Below are positions 58,954 through 64,000 of a DNA stretch of 64,000 nt, one piece after another. The DNA is from Egibacteraceae bacterium (GTDB taxonomy: Bacteria; Actinomycetota; Nitriliruptoria; Euzebyales; Egibacteraceae), in NCBI GenBank assembly GCA_030446775.1, contig JAUJMQ010000005.1:20359-84358 (forward strand), read 5' to 3'. Positions within the stretch are counted from its first letter, which is position 1. Every line of letters begins with the position of its first letter. Made by a program: the position numbers and the translations under genes. The notes under the pieces are model-generated. The model saw only the letters and a program-made list of their open reading frames with translations, searched no databases and was not told the DNA's origin.

Positions 58954-60348
58954 GCGAGGACCAATCCTGGCAATGTTCCTGGGACCAGTTCGGGGCTCCT
59001 GCTCGACGTTGCACTCGCCGGAGTGCCCCGCGGTCAACAGGCCTCGACGCTGACCGGGCAGTTGCGCGTCGCGGTGCGCAGCGGCTCCCTACGAGCGGGC
59101 ACGCGGCTGCCCGCCACCCGCACGCTTGCGGCCGACCTCGGCGTTTCGCGCGGGGTCGTGGTGCGCGCGTACGAGCAGCTCGTCGCCGAGGGCTACCTCA
59201 ACGCGCGTCAAGGCAGCGCCACGGAGGTCGCGGCCGTGCCGGATCTCCCGCAGCCCCGTCCGCAGCCGGACCCCAGGCCGCCGTCGAACCCGGGTCTGCC
59301 GGCCGGGACGACGTTCCCGCGGGCGGCTTGGACCCGCTCCGCCGCACGAGCACTCGCACAGCTTCCGGACGCTGACCTCGGCTACGGGCACCCCGCTGGC
59401 CACAGGCGCCTGCGTTTCGAGCTGTCCGCCTACCTCGGGCGGGTACGCGCGTTGCTCGCCCCGCCCGAACGCATCCTCGTGGTCAACGGCTTCGCGCAGG
59501 CGGCCCGGCTCGTCGCCGATGTGCTGCGCGAGCGCGGGCTGACCGCGATCGGCGTCGAGGATCCCGGATCGAAAGGACTGCGCGACCAACTCACGCGGGC
59601 CGGGCTGACCTGCGTGCCTGTGCCCGTGGACGGTCAGGGAGTCCGCGTCGAGGTACTCGAACGGTCGACGCTTCGCGCGGTCGTCGTCACCCCGGCACAC
59701 CAGTTCCCGACCGGGGTGGTCACGTCGCCTGATCGGCGGCATGCGCTGCTGCGGTGGGCACGCGACACCGACGGACTGGTGCTCGAAGACGACTACGACG
59801 CCGAGTTCCGCTATGACCGCACACCAGTCGGGGCGCTTCAAGGTCTGGGGCCAGACGTCGTGATCTACGGCGGCAGCGTGTCCAAGACCCTTGCTCCCGG
59901 GCTGCGCATCGGTTGGCTGGTGGTTCCCGAGCACCTCGTCGCCGCCTTCACCGACGCGAAGTACGCGATCGACCTCGCCACAGGGACCATTGAGCAGGTG
60001 ACCCTGGCCGACTTCTTGGCGTCCGGCGAGATGGACCGCCACATCCGCCGGATGGCCACCCACTACCGCACGCGACGTGACCGCCTGGTGACGGCGATCG
60101 TGACACACCTGCCCGGTTGGGAGGTGACCGGCACCGCCGCGGGTCTTCACCTGCTGCTGCGTCCACCGCCCCATCTCGACGAGCATGACCTCGCCGCGCT
60201 GGCGCAGCGGTGCGGTCTTGACGCACGGCCCCTGCGCGACTACGCCCTCCGGAAGCGGGACCGGCCCGGACTCGTCATCGGCTACGGCCACCGGCACCCG
60301 GACGCGCTCGCCAAGGCTGTCACCGAACTGGGCCGCTCCCTGCGCTGA
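58951..60348 (+). CDS. MocR/PdxR-type GntR regulator with aminotransferase domain
   Basis: A 465-residue regulator. The GntR winged helix is LTGQLRVAVRSGSLRAGTRLPATRTLAADLGVSRGVVVRAYEQLVAEGYLNARQGSATEV (about residues 34-92). After a Pro-rich linker a type-I aminotransferase fold follows, with PLP contacts in LEDDYDAEFRYDR and the PLP lysine in IYGGSVSKTLAPGLRIGWLV (about 311). MocR proteins bind PLP or its adduct with an amino acid to control metabolism or transport genes. It is divergent from azlCD, so control of amino-acid export is likely. Intact, in contrast to azlCD. Confidence 0.9.
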   Translation: MARTNPGNVPGTSSGLLLDVALAGVPRGQQASTLTGQLRVAVRSGSLRAGTRLPATRTLAADLGVSRGVVVRAYEQLVAEGYLNARQGSATEVAAVPDLPQPRPQPDPRPPSNPGLPAGTTFPRAAWTRSAARALAQLPDADLGYGHPAGHRRLRFELSAYLGRVRALLAPPERILVVNGFAQAARLVADVLRERGLTAIGVEDPGSKGLRDQLTRAGLTCVPVPVDGQGVRVEVLERSTLRAVVVTPAHQFPTGVVTSPDRRHALLRWARDTDGLVLEDDYDAEFRYDRTPVGALQGLGPDVVIYGGSVSKTLAPGLRIGWLVVPEHLVAAFTDAKYAIDLATGTIEQVTLADFLASGEMDRHIRRMATHYRTRRDRLVTAIVTHLPGWEVTGTAAGLHLLLRPPPHLDEHDLAALAQRCGLDARPLRDYALRKRDRPGLVIGYGHRHPDALAKAVTELGRSLR

Positions 60349-60394
60349 TCTGGAACCGGCGCTGGACGTTCCCCAGGTCCCTCGTGCACTGCCG

Positions 60395-60409
60395 TATCGT
60401 CGTGGGATG
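60395..60409 (+). promoter_or_regulatory. -10 box for leaderless ligD-type gene
   Basis: TATCGT lies six bases before ATG 60407, the same box as before the MgtE_N gene. It supports this start over the long upstream extension. Confidence 0.5.
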
Positions 60410-61765
60410 GCCCCCCGCAAGAGCGAGACGCTGGAGCTGACCGGCGGGGACGTGACGATCACGAACCCCGACAAGGTGTTCTTTCCGCGCACCGGTCACA
60501 CGAAGCTCGACCTCGTGCGCTACTACCTCGCCGTCGCGGACGGCGCCCTGCGTGGCGTGGCGGGACGGCCGATGGCGCTCAAGCGGTTCGTCAACGGCGC
60601 CGAGGGCGAGTTCTTCTTCCAGAAGCGGGCGCCCGCGTCGCGACCGCCGTGGGTGGAGACCGTGCAGCTGCGGTTCCCCTCGGGGCGGACGGCCGACGAG
60701 GTCGTCGTCCGCGACGACGCCGCCCTCGCGTGGGTCGTGAACCTCGGCTGCATCGACCTCAACCCGCATCCCGTACGCGCCGACGACCTGGATCACCCCG
60801 ACGAGCTGCGCGTGGACCTGGACCCGGTCCCCGGCGTGGGGTGGGAGCAGATCCGTGATGTGGCGCTCGCCACCAGGGAGGTCCTCGACGACGTGGGCCT
60901 CGTCGGCTGGCCGAAGACGTCGGGGTCGCGTGGTTTCCACGTCTACTGCCGGATCGAGCCGCGCTGGACGTTCACCGAGGTCCGGCGTGCCGCGGTCGCG
61001 CTCGCACGGGAGGTCGAGCGGCGCGAGCCCGCCCTGGCGACGAGCAAGTGGTGGAAGGAGGAGCGCCACGGCGTCTTCCTGGACTACAACCAGAACGCCA
61101 AGGACCGGACCGTCGCGTCGGCCTACTCGGTCCGCCCGACACCCGACGCGCGGGTGTCCACCCCGCTGCGCTGGGACGAGGTGCCCGACTGCCGCCCCGA
61201 GGACTTCACGATCGGCACCGTGCCAGAGCGGCTGGCCGACATCGGCGACCCCGGGGCGGGCATCGACGGCAGTCCCGGGTCGCTCCAGGCGCTGCTCGAC
61301 CTGGCCGACCACCACGAGTCAGCCGGCTTCGGTGACGCCCCCTGGCCGCCGCACTACGACAAGCAGGCCGGCGAGCCGCCACGGGTGCAGCCGTCGAAAC
61401 GGCGGTCCGGTGGCCCGCCGGGCGATGGGCCCGGGGGGATCGTCCCACCTCCGGCGCCCGGCAAGGCGAGCGGGCCGGCCGGGCGCCGCCGGACGAGCAT
61501 GCCGCTGGTCGAGATCGCCCGCGCCGCCACGCGGGCCGAGGCGATGGCGGGATTGGAGCGGTGGAAGGCGCGTCACGCCGGCGTCTGGCCGCACCTTGAG
61601 CCCGCCGACGTGCTCATCGACTCGATGCGCGGCCGCAGCAGCACGTGGACGCGGATCCGGCTGAACCTCCGCCACGTCCCCGAGGCGCAACGGCCGCCTC
61701 AGGAACCGCTCGAGGTCGACTACGACCCCTGGGCGGGCGCCTCCCCACCCGACACGACCGGCTGA
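60407..61765 (+). CDS. LigD-type DNA polymerase/primase domain protein
   Basis: A 452-residue enzyme of the archaeo-eukaryotic primase fold used in bacterial non-homologous end joining. LTGGDVTITNPDKVFFPRTGHTKLDLVRYY begins the LigD polymerase domain. The catalytic Asp pair is in ELRVDLDPVPGVGW, and FHVYCRIEP with the FLDYNQNAKDRTVASAYSVRP motif confirm the family. No ligase or nuclease domain and no Ku gene are present here. The C-terminal 150 residues (from GPPGDGPGGIVPPP) are an extension with ARAATRAEAMAGLERWKARHAGVW. Probably fills ends or adds ribonucleotides during break repair. Confidence 0.88.
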   Translation: MAPRKSETLELTGGDVTITNPDKVFFPRTGHTKLDLVRYYLAVADGALRGVAGRPMALKRFVNGAEGEFFFQKRAPASRPPWVETVQLRFPSGRTADEVVVRDDAALAWVVNLGCIDLNPHPVRADDLDHPDELRVDLDPVPGVGWEQIRDVALATREVLDDVGLVGWPKTSGSRGFHVYCRIEPRWTFTEVRRAAVALAREVERREPALATSKWWKEERHGVFLDYNQNAKDRTVASAYSVRPTPDARVSTPLRWDEVPDCRPEDFTIGTVPERLADIGDPGAGIDGSPGSLQALLDLADHHESAGFGDAPWPPHYDKQAGEPPRVQPSKRRSGGPPGDGPGGIVPPPAPGKASGPAGRRRTSMPLVEIARAATRAEAMAGLERWKARHAGVWPHLEPADVLIDSMRGRSSTWTRIRLNLRHVPEAQRPPQEPLEVDYDPWAGASPPDTTG

Positions 61766-61855
61766 GCCCCGGACCGTCCTGGTGATCGGCGCCGGGATGA
61801 CGGCTGCCCGGGCGAGCCCTGCGCTCGGCCGTACGCGACCAAACGGTGAGCCGGG

Positions 61856-62701
61856 TCAGCCGCGCCGGTCGTTCGCGGCCTGGGCGGCGACGGCGGCCGC
61901 GCCGACCAGGGCCAGCAGGCGTCGGGTGGCGGGCTTGCGCACGACCGTCATCAGCGCGAGGACGGCGAGGACCGCGGCAGGCAGCGCCCGCTGCGCGACG
62001 CTCCCGCCGGCCACGGCCAGCAGGTCCAGGGGTTCGGCCGGCCGGGAGTCGACCCTGCGCACCACCGGCTGGGAGTCGACCGTGCCCGCCGCCGGCTGCG
62101 AGTCGGCCGTGCCCACCGCCGGCTGGGAGTCGGCCGTGCCCGCCGCCGGCGGGGAGTCGGCCGTGGGCACCGCCGGCGGGGAGTCGCCCGCCGGGGTCGG
62201 CGTCACCGGCTGCGCGGGGCCTGGGAGGTCGGGCGTCGGCGTCGCCGACTGGAAAGAGCCGGCGAGGTCGTCCTCAAGGCAGCGCGCGAAGTCACCCAGC
62301 AGCTTGGACGACACGTCGGCGATCACACCTCTGCCGAACTGTGCCATCCGCCCGGTGATCGACAGGTCGGTGTCGATGGCCACCTCGGTCCCGCCGCCGT
62401 CGGCCTCGCGCAGCGTGGCGGTGACCGTGGCCGACGCGTTTCCCTGTCCCCGCAGCTCCCGGCCCTCCGCCTGCAGCACCACCCGACGGGCGGCCTCGTC
62501 GCGTTCCGCGAAACGCGCGACGCCCCTGAACTGGGCGGTGATCGCGCCGAGCTTGACCTTGACCACGCCGCGGTAGTCGTCGCCCTCGACCTCCTGCAGC
62601 TCGGCACCCGGCAGGCAGGGCGCGATCCGCTCGAGGTCGAGCAGCACGGTCCAGGCGTCAGCGACCGGCAGGCTGACGGTGAAGCGGTCCTCGATGCGCA
62701 T
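61856..62701 (-). CDS. CoxG-like (SRPBCC) membrane-anchored protein
   Basis: CO-dehydrogenase-subunit-G-type protein, 281 aa. The SRPBCC domain (residues 1-150) starts MRIEDRFTVSLPVADAWTVLLDLERIAPCLPGAELQEVEGDDYRGVVKVKLGAITAQFRG and includes SITGRMAQFGRGVIADVSSKLL. A Pro/Asp/Ser linker with five 9-residue repeats leads to a C-terminal hydrophobic tail (VAQRALPAAVLAVLALMTVV, RLLALVGAAAVAAQAA). CoxG anchors or recruits the molybdenum hydroxylase to the membrane. It follows the XdhC-like and CoxL genes on the same strand. Confidence 0.88.
   Translation of the reverse strand: MRIEDRFTVSLPVADAWTVLLDLERIAPCLPGAELQEVEGDDYRGVVKVKLGAITAQFRGVARFAERDEAARRVVLQAEGRELRGQGNASATVTATLREADGGGTEVAIDTDLSITGRMAQFGRGVIADVSSKLLGDFARCLEDDLAGSFQSATPTPDLPGPAQPVTPTPAGDSPPAVPTADSPPAAGTADSQPAVGTADSQPAAGTVDSQPVVRRVDSRPAEPLDLLAVAGGSVAQRALPAAVLAVLALMTVVRKPATRRLLALVGAAAVAAQAANDRRG
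62045..62179 (-). repeat. five 27-bp tandem repeats in CoxG linker
   Basis: Five consecutive units beginning GAGTCG, at 62045, 62072, 62099, 62126 and 62153, encode variants of the nonapeptide ADSQPAVGT. A partial sixth unit starts at 62180. The frame is kept. Confidence 0.8.
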
Positions 62702-62710
62702 GCCGCTCCT

Positions 62711-63673
62711 TTACCGCGTCAGAAAGCGCGCCGGGTCGATCTCGAAGCGGCGACGACAGCCGCTCGCGCAGAACCAGTAGGTGATACCGGCGTGCTCGGC
62801 GGCGTCGGCTGCCCGCTCCACCGCCACGGTCATCCCGCACACCGGGTCGACGGCCTCGGTGGGCTGCGCCTGTGGTCCGGCGGGCAGGACCGGTGCGGCC
62901 CGCGCCTTGTCGGCCACGATCTCGCCGAGGACGGCGACGGCGATCTCGGCGTGCGGCAGCCGGCCGAGGTCCAGGCCCGCGGGCGCCCGCAGTCGCGCGA
63001 GGTCCTCCTCGGCGAGGCCGGCCGCGCGCAGGGTCTCGCGCACCGCCGCGCCGCGCTCGGCCGACGCCACCAGCCCCACGTAGCGGGCGCCGCTGGCGAT
63101 CGCGGCCTCGACCGCGTCCTCGTCGTAGCGGCCCATGGTCGCGACCACGACGAAGGACTCCGGACCCGTCCCGGCCTTGGCGAGGTCGAGCTCGCCGACC
63201 ACTCTGGCGGGCTCGAACTCGCCCGGGTCGACGCCGTCGCGCTCGACCACCGTCACCTCGAACCCGACCGCCGCCGCCATGGCCGCCAGCGCCGCCACCA
63301 GCGGAGAGCGGCCGACGGTTACCAGGTGCGGCGGCGGCAGGCGCGGCTCGACGAAGATCTCGAGCGCGCCCCCGCTGGCACACGTCACCGGCGCCACGAC
63401 GACGCCGGCCCGCTCAGTCGACCGCGTCCCGGGCGGGTCGAGGTGGACCAGCCGCGGGGCGCCCTCGGCCATGGCCTCGAGCGCCTGGCGAACGACCACA
63501 GGCTCCGAGCACGACCCGCCGACCCAACCGCGCAGCCGTCCGTCCGGCGTGACCAGCGCGGTGTCGCCCGCCTTCGCCGAGACGGGCGCCTGCGACCAGA
63601 CCACGGTGACGCGCGCGTACGGCTGCCGCCTGCCGACGAGGGCGGCCTCGGAGTCGGCGAGGTCCGTGGTCAC
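62711..63673 (-). CDS. XdhC/CoxI-family maturation protein with C-terminal YHS domain
   Basis: A 320-residue protein. The XdhC N-terminal segment (YARVTVVWSQAPVSAKAGDTALVTPDGRLRGWVGGSCSEPVVVRQAL) contains the conserved Cys in GGSCSEP. The Rossmann-like XdhC_C part (HLVTVGRSPLVAALAAMAAAVGFEVTVVERDG through SGARYVGLVAS) follows. The end, DPVCGMTVAVERAADAAEHAGITYWFCASGCRRRFEIDPARFL, is a YHS metal-binding domain. XdhC proteins sulfurate and insert the molybdenum cofactor into xanthine-dehydrogenase-type enzymes. The gene lies between CoxL and CoxG. GTG start. Confidence 0.88.
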   Translation of the reverse strand: MTTDLADSEAALVGRRQPYARVTVVWSQAPVSAKAGDTALVTPDGRLRGWVGGSCSEPVVVRQALEAMAEGAPRLVHLDPPGTRSTERAGVVVAPVTCASGGALEIFVEPRLPPPHLVTVGRSPLVAALAAMAAAVGFEVTVVERDGVDPGEFEPARVVGELDLAKAGTGPESFVVVATMGRYDEDAVEAAIASGARYVGLVASAERGAAVRETLRAAGLAEEDLARLRAPAGLDLGRLPHAEIAVAVLGEIVADKARAAPVLPAGPQAQPTEAVDPVCGMTVAVERAADAAEHAGITYWFCASGCRRRFEIDPARFLTR

Positions 63674-63677
63674 CGCC

Positions 63678-64000
63678 TCACCCGGCTGCCGCGCCCGTCC
63701 TGGCGGCCTGGATCGCCTCCCACACGCGGTCGGAGGTGACCGGCATCTCGACGTCGCGCACGCCGAGGTGCGCGACGGCGTCGATCACCGCGTCGACGAA
63801 CGCGGCCGGCGCCCCGACGGTCGCGGCCTCGCCGACGCCCTTGCAGCCGAGCGGGTGGTGCGGCGACGGCGTGCAGGTCTCGTACAGGTCGAAGTGCGGC
63901 GTCTCCACCGACGTCGGGATCAGGTAGTCCATGAAGTTGGCGCCGATGCAGTTGCCGTCCTCGTCGAAGGTGATCCGCTGCATGGCGGACATGGCGAAGG
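63678..64000 (-). CDS. molybdopterin-binding hydroxylase large subunit (CoxL type), C-terminal part
   Basis: The frame enters from the right edge; ATG 63992 in the ORF track is internal. Visible residues MQRITFDEDGNCIGANFMDYLIPTSVETPHFDLYETCTPSPHHPLGCKGVGEAATVGAPAAFVDAVIDAVAHLGVRDVEMPVTSDRVWEAI are the C-terminus of the large subunit of the aldehyde/CO/xanthine dehydrogenase family, including the conserved GCKGVGEA active-site Glu loop. The signature loop that separates true CO dehydrogenase (VAYRCSFR) lies outside the window, so the substrate is unknown. Confidence 0.88.
   Translation of the reverse strand, partial: FAMSAMQRITFDEDGNCIGANFMDYLIPTSVETPHFDLYETCTPSPHHPLGCKGVGEAATVGAPAAFVDAVIDAVAHLGVRDVEMPVTSDRVWEAIQAARTGAAAG

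Overview
The window is very GC-rich and dense. It looks like chromosomal DNA from a high-GC actinobacterium. The evidence is mycothiol-type DinB/MDMPI enzymes, an F420-type luciferase-like oxidoreductase, a DUF3263/LytR_C pair, a Tad pilus locus, a stand-alone LigD-type polymerase and many GTGA/ATGA start-stop overlaps. An M23 peptidase fused to cell-wall-binding-2 repeats, next to CruF/CruG-type carotenoid genes, suggests a deep lineage such as Nitriliruptoria/Euzebya. That placement is inference, since no rRNA is present.

Layout. 1-6.5 kb: an exported subtilisin cut by the left edge, an MgtE_N/CBS protein with a DUF1003 membrane partner, and a sugar-importer ATPase with a ribokinase-family kinase. 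6.6-12.4 kb: a carotenoid block (CrtA-like, CrtO-like, CruF-like, glycosyltransferase, CrtI-like). 12.5-22.6 kb: a CDP-alcohol phosphatidyltransferase, an MFS transporter, an LLM oxidoreductase, a glycosyltransferase with a UDP-galactopyranose-mutase-like flavoprotein, an ArsR / AMP-ligase / acyl-carrier-protein operon, and an FMN alpha-hydroxyacid oxidase. 22.6-28.9 kb: an accessory stretch with a HAF-repeat remnant, a secreted protein, a LuxR regulator, a deleted CBS gene and small conserved proteins. 29-37.4 kb: a Tad (Flp pilus) cluster. 37.5-52.4 kb: an MDMPI enzyme, an M23/CWB2 protein, LarE, two GTPases, a collapsed PAS/SpoIIE gene, a response regulator, LytR_C, an ABC exporter with a LolA-like protein, a VIC-type channel, a DUF72 protein and a ZIP-like transporter. 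52.5-58.9 kb: a tRNA-Thr followed by a decayed island with an IS256-type remnant and many broken genes. 59-64 kb: a MocR regulator divergent from AzlCD, a LigD polymerase, and a CoxG / XdhC-YHS / CoxL set running off the right edge.

Two patterns cut across the window. First, at least ten genes have no Shine-Dalgarno sequence but carry a TANNNT -10-like box 6-7 bases before the start codon, which predicts leaderless mRNAs. Second, many otherwise convincing genes are split by one-base indels, several in short homopolymers, and two have lost their centres cleanly. Some of this may be sequencing or assembly error rather than decay, so broken genes are annotated over their full footprint with the shifts described. 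The ORF track reports neither frameshifted genes as units nor genes cut by the edges.
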